Below are positions 45,601 to 60,600 of a DNA stretch of 64,000 nucleotides, one piece after another. Origin of the DNA: Sclerurus mexicanus (Eukaryota; Chordata; Aves; Passeriformes; Furnariidae); contig VWZF01005531.1 of assembly GCA_013396755.1 (NCBI GenBank), positions 62,759 through 126,758 on the forward strand. The letters are read 5' to 3'. The notes under the pieces are model-generated. The model had not been told where the DNA came from and did no database searches. It was given only the letters and a program-made list of their open reading frames with translations. Numbering within the stretch: position 1 is the first letter of the stretch; each line of letters begins with the position of its first letter. The translations under genes were made by a program, and so were the position numbers.

Positions 45601-48600
45601 ATAATTAGCTGAACTGGTTGGTTTGTTTGTTTTGGGGTTTTTTTTGGCACTGTAAACATCAGTGGCTGTTGGGAAGTAATCCAGTGAGAATTTTATTTTG
45701 CAGCTGAAATAAGGTGTTAAATTGATTGCTCTGTCTTCAGGTGGTGAAGAATAAACAAGCCCAAAGCAGGTTTTACTAACTCAATTCCTTTTTCCTCTCC
45801 ATTCTCTTAAAGGCATATAACACCGGAGAAGTTCTATGTGGAAGCCTGTGACGAAGGAGCAGATGATGTGCTTGCTATTGACAGAGTGTCCACAGAAGTC
45901 ACTCTTACAGGTACTCTACTCACCAGTGTTTCTCACCGTGTTGTGTGGAATACTGTGTCCCTTGCCACACCTGTGCTGCTGTTGATAGTTTTGCAGAGAT
46001 AGACCAAAAGGTAAACGAAGTCTCCTGAAACAAATGGTCTGAGGCTCGGAAGGAATGCTCAGAACTGGGAGGCACAAGCACTTATGCTTGGTTTGGCACT
46101 GATGCCTTGATGGTTTCAAAACAAAGCTTCTGGAAGCTGACAGGGCAACACGTTATTGAGGAGTCTGCTTGCTATACTGTCATGTGAATGAGCTTGAGTT
46201 TATTCACTTGATTAGCTAATTTGATTAAACGTAAAAAATTGGGTTGGAATGCTTTCACATTCTTCCCCCAACGCCCTGTCAGGTTTTGCTTCTTATACCT
46301 AAGACTAACAAAACTTGATTTGACCAAGAAGCTTTGGAATTATTATAGTTTTCCAATATAGTCATGAAGGAAGCAGGCTGAAATTCTGATGTTGTTTTCT
46401 TCTGCTTTTCAGTTAAGAAAGATGTTCCCCCTTCAGCTGTTACAAGACCTATATTTGGTATTTTGGGAACAATCCGATTGGTGGCAGGTAAGGAGAACAG
46501 ACTTGTGCCCTTTAAGAATACTTAGGCCAAGTACATTGCTAAAGAAGTGTTGAATGCAGTGACCTCTGACAGGATCTTAGAACTACTGAACTTTGTATGC
46601 CCATATTCCACAGAATTGTGGCTCTTGCAGGGTAAGAGCAATGTTAGTGGATACCTCTGTCTTAGGGACTTGACAAGCCCTGGCTTTTTTAAAACTAAAC
46701 TGCCCCACAGGGGAATTTTCACCATTTACAGGCTTGGTAATGACTTCTATTCATCTGACTGAATATTAAATTAAATATAGAATATGCAAGTCTCTTAAAA
46801 GCTGGGGTTTTTTCATTCTGCCCTCTAGAGCTTTGCACTGAGTGTTAGTATATAGCTGTCAAGCTAAAAATGGTACCAGTTAAAAGTAAATGTTTAGTTA
46901 AGTGCTATTAGACAGTTCACTGCTATCTGTTAGCTGTAAAACCGGCCCCTTATCTAGCAATGCAGTATCTTTAACAAATATAAATATTCTTTGCTTTTTA
47001 CAGTATTAAGAGTAACCTTTTTGTTCAAAACCAAGATGACACTGAAATAAGATAGGCTTAGAACTAAGGCTGTGTTGTGTTAACCGAAAAGTGTAAGTGA
47101 ATTACTTTGAGTGAACTGTCCGTGATTATGGGCTTTTTTTGCTTTGTTACTTACACAATGAGGAAAACAACAAACTTCCTCTCTTAAATTATTGAAAGAA
47201 CCCCAATTCCCTTTGTTCCCTGTTGAACCTGTGAGGATGAATATTTTTTTCAGGATAAGTAGAATAGTCTTTCTGGCTTTTGAAGCATGCTTCCTTTCAC
47301 GTAGTTTGGACTTGCTCTGTGCTTTCCAAACCACATGCAAGAGCATTGCCCTCTTTCTGCATTTGCAAGCCTGAAGACTTTCAGACTCTCTGATCAGAAA
47401 TAAGAGTAGGTGACATTTTTTTTATTTTGTCCATTTTTTTTAATTCCTTAAACTTAATGAGTAGCTCTGTGAGCATAGAGAAGTGGGTAGCTTAGCAAGT
47501 GGATTTTTCTTCTGCTCCAGCCCTTTACTGTTAAGAACATAAAGTCCTGGGTGTCACTTGAAGAAGTCTCATTCCTTCCTATTGATTTCAGTTTTCTGGT
47601 GTATTTACAGACTGCTTTTCTTAATATGTGCATCTGTTTGGGTTTTTTTTTAATTGTTCTTTCTAATTCACAGGCACATATCTTATTGTAATAACAAAAA
47701 AGAAGAAAGTAGGTGAGATTTTCAGTCATGCAATCTGGAAAGCAACAGACTTTGACATCCTGTCCTACAAAAAGACCATGCTGCACTTAACTGATATTCA
47801 GGTAGGTGTATTGATTAGGGGAGTGTGGAGGAATGTTATCCTATGTTAATGTCAGCTACCACAGGACTTAATTTGATGAAGCAATGCATTTTTTAAGAAG
47901 CTATTTGAACTATATACCTTTTTTTCTGATTTGTTCAGGCTACTAGAATGGATGTAGTATTTGTGTGTAGGTGTATATAAAATTAAGGCTTTTAAGATTG
48001 ATAAACTCATATTGTACAACTCAGAATATCACCCACAGTTCACAGATGTGCATTTTTGCTCCTTTTAAGATGTACACCCTTCTTAAGCTTCTCTGAAGTC
48101 TTTCTTACAGCTTTACTGTTCTGGTAGCCCCTACCATAAGCTGCATTGCTGTCATCTTATCTGTCTTGCTTAGTTAGTGGAATTGTTCAATTACATAATT
48201 TACCAGCAGGGAAGAATTGATTGGGGTTTTTGGTGGGTTTTGTTTGTTTGTTTGAGAAAGGGAGGGAAAGGTTGAGGATTGTTTAAAACAGATGTGTAGT
48301 GGATTGATAAACAGGAGGTAAGGGTGGCTGACCAATGGAGCTGAAAGGAATCTGATGCTCTTTCAGGAAAGGAATGAGGTTAGTCAGAACCTAAACCAGA
48401 ACACAGGTTAGTTATTGGGGTAATCTTGGCAGTAAGTTACAACCTTGCTTTTGCATTGTCATCTTGTCTTTTTGACTGAATGGTTCTCAGGGAAATGAAT
48501 GGTTTCCTTTTTGCTTGGAAGTTGTTAATATTAGTTTAATCTCAGTAGCTGTTTACCTCACAGGAATACTGTTCTCTGCTCTCTGCTGTCCTTGCAGAAT

Positions 48601-51600
48601 TTGGTTGCAGTGTGCTAGCTGCAAGTTACCAGTGAACTGGTATCAGAATTGCAATCTCATGGTTTCCTTCTTGTGTGGTAATCTCTGGATGATGTCATGT
48701 ATTGCTAGAGCACTAGCAAAATTCATCTCATCACTTCAAAAAGTAGTGGTAGCTTATAAGGGTAAACTATTTTGATGGTAATATGAAGCGTTCTTCTGTC
48801 CTCTTTTTCTCCTCTCAACAGTTGCAGGACAATAAAGTATTTTTATCAATGCTTAACCATGTCTTGAGCGTGGATGGGTTTTACTTCTCAACAACCTACG
48901 ACCTAACACACACTCTGCAACGATTAGCCAACACGAGCCCGGAGTTCCAGGAAATGAGCCTCCTGGAGAGGGTAAGGATTGCATTTGGCTTGGTGTCTGT
49001 GTCTTGGAAACTGTCAGTCACTGTTGCATGGCTTGAGTTTGCTTCATGCAGATGATGTTTAGATGATGTCAGTGTTTTATCCAAACTATTGTGGCTGAGA
49101 ATACTGGTCCACCCTTCCTTAAGTCTCGTAGCTTGTGAGCAACATGACATTCTAGAATCTGTTCCAATGTGATGTCATGCTTCCAGCTCAGGCAGTTGGA
49201 AGGACTTTCTGCAGTCTGCTTTAAATGGATTTAAAAAAATGAAACTTTGCCTCTGATTTCTATATTGAACAGTTCTAATTGCAATAAGAAGGAATTAAGC
49301 AGAAAAAAATGAGATAAAGCAAGTAATTCCTTTGACCTAGAATTCAAGGGAGGAATCCAAAGTGGAATAAATGGTACTTGTCTTCATGTTCTTTTCCAGG
49401 GTAACATGGAATAGAACTGTGGGTTTTATGACTGTTGGTCTTGGAATGTTGTATTCTGTCTAAAGTATTCCAATTCCTTATGTTTGAAGCATGCATTTAA
49501 TATGCAGCTTTTGTCTTAAAGATGACAGCCAAATGCAGTCTGGGCTTGAAATTCTCCTGTGTTTCCAGAGTTCCAGAATCCTTAGTCTGGTAACTCACTC
49601 TAGGGCAGTGTAAACAAGATCTAAACTGCCCAGGCACGGAAATACCGAAACCTTGGAAGCCAACAGCTCTTTCTGTTTGCCTAAGAGGTGGCAGTGGAGT
49701 CACTGGTGGTTGTTGTCTCTTAGCTTCAGTAACTGTCTAAGGTGGGGGAGCAGCATACTTCTATATTGCTTTGTTTGGGTTTTGTTTTTTTAATATTGGA
49801 AAAAGTGTTTATATTTGGGGGCTGGTTTGCATCACCAAATGCTGCTCTGGTAGTGCTCTTGGCAGGGAGAGCAGTTGCTGGCATGAAAGGATGGGTGTGC
49901 TTTAAAATTGTAGCACTTCAGAAGGTTATTTGAAAGGCAAAGTACAGTAAAAAGGCATCAGTTTCAAGTAAATTCATATATTAGATGGTGAAAATTACTT
50001 CAGTGTGATTTCACAGTCCCCTGGCTGCAGTGTAAAAGCCTATCAAAAAAAAAGGATGGCAGTTCTGGACATCTCCAGTTCATCTCTGCAGGGAAGGCTG
50101 GGCTGTGTTTGGTGTGGGGGTATTTTTGTTTGATACCTGTGCGTTTGCTGCCTTTTTAACAGTACTGGTAGAAGGAAACAACCCCAATACAGGGTCACCA
50201 AAGAATTGTATTGTGTTCTTTCACTGGTTCAAGACACTGAAAGTAGAATTTGAACAGTTTCTGGCAGATAGCTTCATTTATTGTTTTCTGTTAGATAAAG
50301 GATTGTGTGATAAAGCTTGAATTAATTCTCATCACCCTCAGTAATGTGTTGTCTGCCTGCCTCATCTTAAGGTTGAGATTTGTGCAGAGCCTGCACTGTG
50401 TTCTGCAGCAAATGTTACTTCTGTGGCTAATCTGGTAGCTTTCTGGAATGTGTTCAGCAACATGCTCAGGTTAGTTCTTAGGTGAATTACGAGTAGGAAA
50501 TACATGAAGTTGAAGAGGGTCATCTATCCAGTGGAATAAAAATACTTTTGTCTTTTAAACAACGAGTATTGTATAAATTTCAGTTTCCAGAATTGTTGAT
50601 TACTGCATACAGGACTCCTTGTGTTTTTACCTTCCACCCATTTTAAGTGTTTTACCTTGCTGCTGCTCTTAAAATTTTGGGTAATTTCAAGTCCTCTCTA
50701 CTTAGGGCAAAGACTGGAATGTTCATCCAATAACTGCAGCTCAGTTGGCAGTGGTTTAGTGTGCCTGAAGTGTCAGGCAACACCCTAAAAGGTTGGAGAG
50801 AACTGTTCTTCTCTTAACTATTTGTATGGTGAGTTTGAGTTGAGGATATGAAGGGTACTGATGAAAGAAGGGGATTTCATCTCCTTTTTACCTGTTCACC
50901 TAAAGTTGTGTGGTGCATGGATACTGTGATACTGTCTCTATGTTGAATTGAACAGAACTGACAGTCTCTAAAAGCACATTGGCTTTTTTCTTGCTGCAGG
51001 CAGATCCACGGTTTGTATGGAATGGACACCTTCTTAGAGAATTTATTGCTCAACCAGAGGTAAACACTTTGTAATGATTAGATTAATAGAGAACAAAGAC
51101 ACTTTCACTACAAGTATGCAACGGTTTTTTGTAATTCTGTCTCTTTCAGACAGCCAGAATCTAGTATAACGTGGCTATTCATCATCTAGTTTAGCACAGT
51201 GAGTCTTCTGCTTTCAAACTTCCAACTTTATGTCCATGTCCTCAGTAGTACTTCTAGAAAGCTGACTTTTGGAAGTGTCTGTATTTGAAGAGACTGTGCT
51301 GTGAAGATACCTGCTCATATAAACCAAACACTGCATAGCATGTGCTTCTCGAGCATTTTGAATTCTAGCTACTTAGTTATCTTTGGGTATAGGCAAGGTT
51401 CAGCCCCTCACTTGTTTTCTAAGACTGTGCCACATCTTCCTCCATGAGTGCAGTTCACATTCCTTTTGCCTAATGAATGGGTCATAAAGAGGAAGACTGA
51501 CCGTTTAAATTCTTACACTGATGGTCTGTATTTGAAGTAAACTAACCTTTGAGTTCACTTAGTCCAGCAAATACAAGCGAGTAACCATGAGCCGCAGCTG

Positions 51601-54600
51601 TGGTACCCTAATGACCACTGTGCAAGCTCCTTCCTGCTGGACACATCAGCTGTGCTAAACTTCTTGAACTGTGTGCACTACAACAACCTCCTCTGCCCGT
51701 CAGTACTTCTCATTTATGGAAGCCAATGACTCACTGCTTCTATTCCTGTCTCAGTAACCTGTGGAGATATGCTGTTACATGAGACAGCACTGTTCCAAAA
51801 GGCTGGATTGCGCAGGGCTTCTGGAATGTGAAGATATGAATTAGTGAAGGGCTGTTGTGCATATTTCAGAGGCATATGACTGGGTGTAAGGTTTGAATAG
51901 TGCTATGCAAACAAAGCTTGGGAAATGGGAGAGAAGCTGTGGTGGGAACAGCAAAGACAGCCAAGTGTGGCTGGTTAGTGAAAACAGACGTAGGAGGCAA
52001 AACACAGAAGCTGAAAAGGGAGATAACTGGTATGTGAGAGGGAGCACGGCCCAACACTGACTGCAGGTGGCTTGCTGCAGGAACAGTTGTAGGTAATGAC
52101 AGGTGGGATTTCTGGCTTCTAGTGCTGGAAAACTTTAAAGTTGTCTTGAAAGACCAAGTCATTCAGGAATGGCAGGATGGGAGAAACCCTGGAACGAGCA
52201 TTTTGAGTATTAGTCACATAAAAATACATCTTGCTGAAATCCTGTGTTGGTAGCTACTATCCCTGCATACATCCTACTGTGGAGGTAAAGCAAATACCAT
52301 GGCAAAGGTTTTCGGCATGTACTGCTTTATATCTGGCCTATTTGTAGGAGAGTCAGTGTTGTGTATAGGAGGACAAAGCAGCTTGCTTTTTGTCCAGGCT
52401 GCTTAATTAGGATTAGACTGTCACTTTTCCCTCCTGCTAATAAGGATTACATATGTTGCAGTTTTCCTTGAACCTTTTATTTTTCTCAGAAAGAATAACT
52501 GTAACCCTAAACAAAAAGTAGAGCGTATAAAGTATATAAAACTATCGCAAAATTCATAGCCAAAGCGTAGTCACTCATCATTTTTGGCTGCTAGTGTTTA
52601 ATATTTTGAACATATGTTATTTGTGTGTTTCAGATCCATAGGTTTGCTACACCAGTGATGCATGGATGTATCCTTTTGTGTTGTAGAACTCAGTGCTGAA
52701 TTGGGCAGTCCAGTAGCAAAATGGTTGCTGGTGAGGTTGCTCTATTGTTGCACTGGCAACTATAACATGGAGCACAATGTCAGAATTAAGTTAGTTTGTT
52801 CACATATGAGCATTACATATTGTTTGATAGTCCAGTCGTGTTAACTCCCTTGAATATTCTGCTTTGAAGGCTTGATGTATTTAATTTTACATGCATGGTT
52901 TGCATAACTGTCTTTCAGTGGGATTGAAGGTTGAGATTAATGTGGCAGATGCTCTTACGTCACCCCTAGTACTTTTTTATCTTGCTATAAGGGTGCGTTT
53001 ACTTTGGATATAAAATAAGGGAGAACAGTTTTGACTTGAAGGAGTGATTATGGATGTTCGTGTTGATGAATAAAAGGATAAGAAGTTCTGCTGAAGATTT
53101 CTGGAATACTTCTCCTAGGCAGCTGCTTTTCCTGCACCAGCACTTTGGGTAACAACCTTTTGAGCACAGCAGTCATGAGTGTGTTTTTAAGCTGCAAGTA
53201 AGCCAAGTGCTTTCTGGAGCTAGTGTGTGATCCACAGTAAGTCCCAGGTAGTTGCTTCTGGGCTGGCAGCATGAAAAGGACTGTGACTGGACAGAACAAC
53301 TCATGCCACATTCCAGATAGAATCAGTTGAGCTGGTAGGACTGCCAGCAGCTGGCAGAGCTCCAGTCCTTCTTTCCTGTGACTTCATTTAATGGAGGAAG
53401 GTGTGGGAGTAGGCAAGGAAAGATAGCAAAAGGGAACTGTCAAAACAGCCCAATACTTATTCTGCTGATCCTGGGAGAATTGCAATTAGCAATTGGCAGA
53501 CTGCAATTAACACCTTCCTCTGCCCTGTTTTCCACTGTATAAATAATTAGCATAAGTAATGTATGTTTTGCTCTAACTCTAATCTAACCAAACACTTGGA
53601 GAGCCCAGGAATTTGAAGAACCTGGATTTCTAGTGATAAAAATGCTAGGAAGAGCCCTAAGCAGAACTGTTACAGTACCACCAGCAGCTATTTCAGTAAA
53701 ATCAAAGTTGTTTTTTTTCTCCCCATATGAACATAAATACATTTCCTTCAACTATGTGGACTGGGGTTCTAGTCTTGCAGTGATGAGAAATAGCAGACTT
53801 ACTTGGGTAGTTGAGACCTTGATCACCTAAAAACCTTAAATTATGTTTAATGTTTCCCTTGCTGCTCAAAAAAAAAGCCCTTCTACAGAATAAAAAGTCA
53901 TGTCTTTTCCTTTGTTGTATGTGTGGAAGTTGCCAGTAGTAAATTGTCATTTAGGTGAGGACAGAGACTGCAGACAGAAAACAGGGTGACTGCTGCCAAG
54001 CAGCTGAGGTTGGAGGTAACCTTTCTTGCAGAACACTGTTGGCTGTACCAATGCTGAATTAAAGGGTGTAGGACCCAGCAGTAGTTTTCCAGGGAAGCAG
54101 AGGAATAGGCATTTTTCAGCCTTAGTTTATTAATTATGAGAACATTCTGGATGGGGCCAACTTGTGTTATATTTTTGGAGTTCTTTACTAACAGTATTGT
54201 CATAAGTACAAACATAAATCAAGATGTTCCATTATGCAATCAGCGTGCCCTTTAACACAGCTTAGCTTATGTGTGGCACAGCTGCTTCATGTCCCATTTG
54301 AATCATAAGTGTAGAATCTAAATTTCACTGTAAAATATGCTATTTTTAAAAGGAAAATACACCTTGTTTACTTAAGCAACCTCAAGACAAAGTAGCTTCC
54401 TCAAAAAGTAGAAGACTGCAGGATACTAATAAAAAAAATTGACCAGTTTGATCTTTCGCTTGCTTTAAAGTGGTAGGTTTCTGTTTCTGGGGGAAAAGGA
54501 TGAAAGCTGGTGAATCTGCCTGGAGAAATTTTTCATGACCCAGACTAATCTTTAGAATGAAGTTTTCTCAAAATTGCAGCAATTTTAATGTTTGTCCATG

Positions 54601-57600
54601 AGGTGACATCGCCATAGGGTGTCTTTTGGTGATGGGAATACTGATCCTAATACTGCTACATTGGCTCAAGGTTAATGATCAACTGTTGTTGGTATGAGAA
54701 GTATTTACAGATTTCTTTGAATGTTGTCACTTGGCTCCTTGATGCTTCCTACCTCTTGATGTATAAAAATATCCTAATGAAATGTTGAGTTTTCCCTTAG
54801 TGTTACTCATCAGTTATCACTATGCACTCTTGTTCCATTAATGGCAAGTGTTTTGACTGGCTGCTTGTTTCCAGAAGAAGCTGTTTCAGAGCTGGGGTGC
54901 GCTACTATGTAAGAGGTAAAATAGAAAGTTGACTTATTTCAAAAACAGTATGAATTCCATCTGTACATGGGACTTACCTTTAAGAGTAATTGCTGTATGA
55001 TGACTTGCACAACAAAAGTGCTTAGTTTGTCTCAAGGTCCTTCCTCCAAAGAAAATATTAGAAGTGTGCATTAGGAACTGAAGCATGTTCTGGTATTTAT
55101 TAAAACTGACTTATTTATTCCTCCTAGAGATAACTGCAAAAGTTTTGTAGTGGTTTTTAACACATGCTGGTTTTATTTCAGTTAAATGCAAGTGTGTAAT
55201 AGCCCTTTTGGCCTAGCAGGAAATCCAGCTAAGAGCATCACTGGGCAGGGGAGCCCTGAGTGGTGTTCCCTAATTGCATCAAGTTAAAAAGTGAACAAGG
55301 AAATGGATTTAAATTGCTTTTTCTGTTCTTGGTCCCAACATGCAGGCCTTTGAAGAAATCAGTCGGTTTCTGCAGTACCGTTGCTACTGAACTGTGAATA
55401 TTTCACTGTCAGAGCACTGGTATTTCTTTTTTGTATTAAATGACAATATGAAAATGTGTTAAGCAGAACTGTTCTTCAAGTTCAATGTGGTGCAGTGCAT
55501 GTTAAACATTTACCAAGGGTGTGTTTAATGTAACGTAGTCAGGCAGCTCTGTGCTTTCTGTGAGGACTGGAAGGGAAGGGAGGCTTTTGCTGATGGGCTG
55601 TCACTGTTCTGCAGGCAGCCGGGGCTTGTTAACAAGGTGTTTCTCCTGCATAGGTATTGATTCAGAAGGGCATGCTGCTAACTTCGTTGAAACAGAACAA
55701 ATTGTGCATTACAAGGGGAGCAAGGCTTCGTTTGTTCAGGTAAAGTCACTGCAAGGAACAGCTCACTGGCTTAAGACACACAGATAGCCCTGTCTGTGTC
55801 TTTAAACTTAGACTGTATATAAGCTATGCAAACAAAGCTAAACAAAAAGACTGAGTTAGTTTAACCAAATAAACCAGCCTACTTTATTTTTAAATGTCAA
55901 GTGAGTTTGTAAGTTCTGTTGTTTCAAAGCACTTCCATTCTTTTGCAGACCCGTGGATCAATTCCTTTTTTCTGGTCTCAAAGACCAAACCTCAAGTATA
56001 AACCAAAGCCACAGATCAGCAAGTCAGTAAATCATGTATGTGAGTGTTTGTTGTGTCCTGGGGGTTTTAGTGCATTTCTGGGCTCACGTGCATGTGTTAG
56101 GGTAGCCAACTGTAATCAGAAGAATAAAAATCAGCAATACTGCATTGAGCTTTATTTTTCAAAAGTAGTAGCAAGAAACCTTGTACTGCTTGCAATTCAA
56201 AGGCTGAGAAAAATCCAGACATCAGTGGGGGCAGTTTCTCTTTGGATCTTGTTTGCAGCAGTTCTAGGAGCAGCACAGTCCTCCCTTATCGGTAGCATGT
56301 TTAATAAGGAGAGCTGAATGGACTGGGAGGATGAAAGTAGAAATGCATTGGCACAACAGAAAACATTGAACACTTTCTTAGTTATAAGAATCATCAAAAA
56401 TATGATAATGGAGATTTCGTGTAAAGCACAGATCTGTCAACACATTTCCTTTCTCTTCTAGATGGATGGCTTCCAAAGACATTTTGACTCACAAATAATT
56501 AGCTATGGAAAGCAAGTGATTGTCAACTTGGTATGCTTTCAGTTTTTCTCCCTGAAAGAGCTGTTGGTCTTTTCAGCAGGCTTTGAGCAATACTGTCTCC
56601 TTTTTTCTCTTTTCCCAGGTTAACCAAAAAGGTTCAGAGAAGCCTCTTGAGCAAACCTTTGCAAAGATGGTGAACAGCATGGCAAATGGAATGGTCAGGT
56701 ACGTGTGACACGAAATGATACATTCTGTGTTATATGTTAAGCGTTGCCTCTTAATCCCACAGAGGGGTCAGTTCTTTGGGGGCCTTTACCACCCCTCTGA
56801 TTTGTTTGCATTCTTATTTTTATAAATTAACTTGCAAACGACCCATGCTCCTACCTCAGAGCTCACAGTCTAAGCAGACTTGAGCCTGTAAGAGAATATG
56901 GGACAAAGAGAGGAGCCAGGCAGAATGAAGAAGGACATTCAGAGGCAATGGTAATGCCAGTATTGGAACCACGGTATGTGATGAGAGCTGTGGAGATCAT
57001 GTGCATTTTAGGAAAAAGAAAACCATGCCCTCTAGAACTACCCTCTGGCAGAAGGGCTTGGTTACACTGCAAACTTACTGAAGGAGTGAGTGCTGAGTGT
57101 GAACAAAACAGCACTGAGATAAAGGAGGGAGCAGTAAGGGGAACATGTAATCTAAATGTCTGGAGCTCAGTGTAGCAATGGGCCAAGAGAGTGGAGAACA
57201 CACTTTAATCATGAGAAATTCCATCTCTTTGTGGGAATATTGAGTGCAGTGCACAATTCTACAGCCTGTCTGTGCTCACTTTCATTGACTTCTGGAGGGA
57301 GGGCTGGCATCCAACTCCCACAGATACTTGCCTGTACCTTATCATGGAAATTACCATCTCATGTATGTCCAAGGGGAAAATCCCACCTGTAAGCCAAAGG
57401 CATCCTATTTTAATAAGGATTCACTTCTGTCTAATGTTAACTAAGGAAGTGCAGATTACATTCGAGAGTCCCTTCTAAATCCTGACATGCTTTTAATTTT
57501 TTCCAAGCTTCTTTCTGCTTGTGTGATGTCCTACTGCTGCCTTCTCCAGGATAGTTACAGATGTTTCACTTCTCTGCTGCTCTTACTACCCTCAGGGTCG

Positions 57601-60600
57601 TGTTTGTGTGTGCTGTTGGTGTGTGGATGTGTCTTTTTTCTTTTATTTTTATTGAAAAAGACCACTTCTAAAGTAAGCTCTTTGCTTGCTCTCACATCTA
57701 GGCTGGTGTTGATACTTTAGCTGTACAAACTTTGTGGAATTCTGTGCGTCTTTGCTATAAAGTCATCTGGTAATGTAAAATTATGTCAGGGTGTGTTTTG
57801 GTGATACTCTCTGTATGTTCCAAAGCAGTGATTGGCAGCCCCATTTTATTATTGCTACCAAAATCCACTTTCCTTTTTAATTGGTTTGGATGGTGTTTAT
57901 GGGCCAGACTAAAGCTTGTTTTCAGTTACTTGTTTCAGTGTGTGTATACCATCTTTCTTCATGCAAATAGCCCTGAAATCTTGTCAAATAATCACTTTTG
58001 GATTATAAATCCTTGAGGGGAGCAATGTCACGCCTTGTAATTCACAGGAAACATACACATCCAAATGTTTAATCAAGCGCCACTCATTTAGAGCACTTCT
58101 TGCCCAAATGAACTGGCTGTTAAAATCTTGTTCCAGGTCAGTAGCTGTTTAATTTTCTTACAACAGAGATAGGCTGGCTGTTTAAACAGAACCTGTCTCG
58201 GGTTTCTAGAGAGCTATCAAGGGAACCATCAGGGGAATCATGCCAGGAAAGAATGTTACTTTCGACTCCTGTGTCTAGTTCAAAATGAACTGAAGTTCCC
58301 CATGCAGTTCCTTGGAAGAGGGGAGGGTAAAAGAATCCTGGTGGGAAATGAAAGGAGATGAGATAAGATTCGTATCCCTTCTGTGCTTTCTGGAGGAAAA
58401 CTACCAGCCAGAGCATAGAATGAGTAACTTGGAACTCAATGTGTGCTTCCCCAGACTAGTTGCATTTTGTGAAGAATTGTAAATTGTAAATGACACCATG
58501 CACACCAAGGGTGCAGCTGCAGGAAGATTACAGAGCACCAACAAAATCCATGGATTTGCTGGAAGCCATGTCCAAAGGAAAACAATTCCTCTGTCACTCC
58601 GTTTTATAGATGAACCTTTTGCTGTAGTTTTCTGAAACCTTTACTGCAGCACACATGTAATCTGAAAAGGTGCTTCTCTCTGAACAGATACGTAGCATTT
58701 GACTTCCATAAAGAGTGCAGTCGGATGAGGTGGGATCGACTCCAGATTTTGATGGATCAGCTAGCAGAACAGCAGGATGAATTCAGGTAAGGCTCTGCAG
58801 TTCCTTCCCTTCTGCACTGTTGAATGAGACCACTTCCTCCTAGTCTCTATTGTGTTGCAAAAAGGCGCAGTGAGACAGACCTGTAATGTTCCGTGAAGGT
58901 GTGTTCGTGTGCATTAGTGTTTCCACCTCTCTCTGCTCTCTTGCTGAGAGACATTGCGTGCTCAAAATAACTCTGTTTTGGCTGTTAGCATATTTCCTTC
59001 TGTAAACTGGTTTATGTAGACTGTTACCTATAAATACTTACATATATTGTATGTGTTAGTTATTTTCTAGTGGATTCAGATGGTAAAATTGTGACTCAGC
59101 AGGAAGGAATATTCCGCAGTAACTGCATGGACTGCCTTGATCGAACTAACGTGATCCAGAGCTTGCTGGCACGCCGATCTCTTCAGGCCCAGCTTCAGGT
59201 AAGTAATTCAGTCTTGTTTACTAAGCTGCAAGAGGAGAGAGGCTTTCCACTTGGAACGGAATCGTAAGTGTAACAAGTACAGCTTTTTCTGAAAACAAGC
59301 CCTAATTTTTCTAGCAAACTATTAGTGAGCCTCAGTTTGCTTTTTGTTTCAGAGGCTGGGTGTTCTGCATGTTGGACAGAGGATTGAAGAGCAAGCAGAC
59401 TTTGAGAAAATCTACAAAAATGGTAGGCTCTTTATAGTTTAAACAATGACTTTTCCCCAAGCAGGGTGCATAACTTCCTTAATATTTCTTAATGTCTTCC
59501 TATTCACAGCATGGGCTGATAATGCTAATGCTTGTGCCAAACAATATGCTGGAACTGGTGCCTTAAAGACCGATTACACACGGTAAGTCAGCCTGTCCTG
59601 TAAAGGCCTCCTGGGTCTGTGGGCCTCTTTGGCATTTTCTTTAAGTCTTTCTATCCGAGAAAGTTATTAATCTGGGGCTGAGGCCATAAATGAGTTTTGC
59701 AATGGTTCAGTTGGTACAGTGTCAGACTAGAATCTACAAAACATAATTTTTCACTGTATTTATATGAAAGCAGGAGAGGCTATCTGAAAATAAAACCACG
59801 AAAGTGTGCTGTGAAGAGGCACATTTTACTGTGTGATGGAGACAAGTGTCATTTTATTTTCAAACTTTGTTACAAGCACATCATATTGTGGTAATAATGC
59901 AGAGGCAGTGCTAGATAGATGTATTTCCATGCAGGTATTCATTTAACATAGTACATATCTGGATAATGACAGAACTGTACATCTGAAATTATCTTTCTGA
60001 CTTTATAAATCTATTTTAAATATTTTTCACAACTTCTGTTTGCAGAACTGGGAAGAGAACTCAGTGGGGGTTAATAATGGATGGCTGGAACTCATTAATA
60101 CGTTACTACAAAAACAATTTTTCTGATGGATTTAGACAAGTAAGTCAAGCTTTTAACTGTGGGCAAGTGCATTTGATAAACATTGTTGTGCATCTTAACT
60201 CTTGCCCTCCCTTTCTCTTCCAGGATGCAATTGATCTTTTCCTTGGAAATTATTCAGTGGATGAAGTAGAACCTGCTAGTCCTCTACATGTCAAGAAAGA
60301 TTGGAAGTTCCTAGCTGTGAGTATGGAGACTACTTGACATTGGAGAAACAAATACAACCATTTAGTCACTTGTTTCATGTGACTAAATAGGACGTGTCCG
60401 TTTAGCCATCAAGCATGCCTATAATCTGGTAATGTTTCTGTGGTGCCTGGTTAGGATTAAACCCAGACTGTTCCCTTGACAGAGAGTGGAGTGTCGCTGA
60501 GGTATTGGAAAAGCTGCTGCTTGCTTTTTTAAAGTCTGCTTCATCGAGTGGAGAGGGGGACGTTCTGCTAGTCACCATCAGTGACTGTTTCCTTCTGCAG

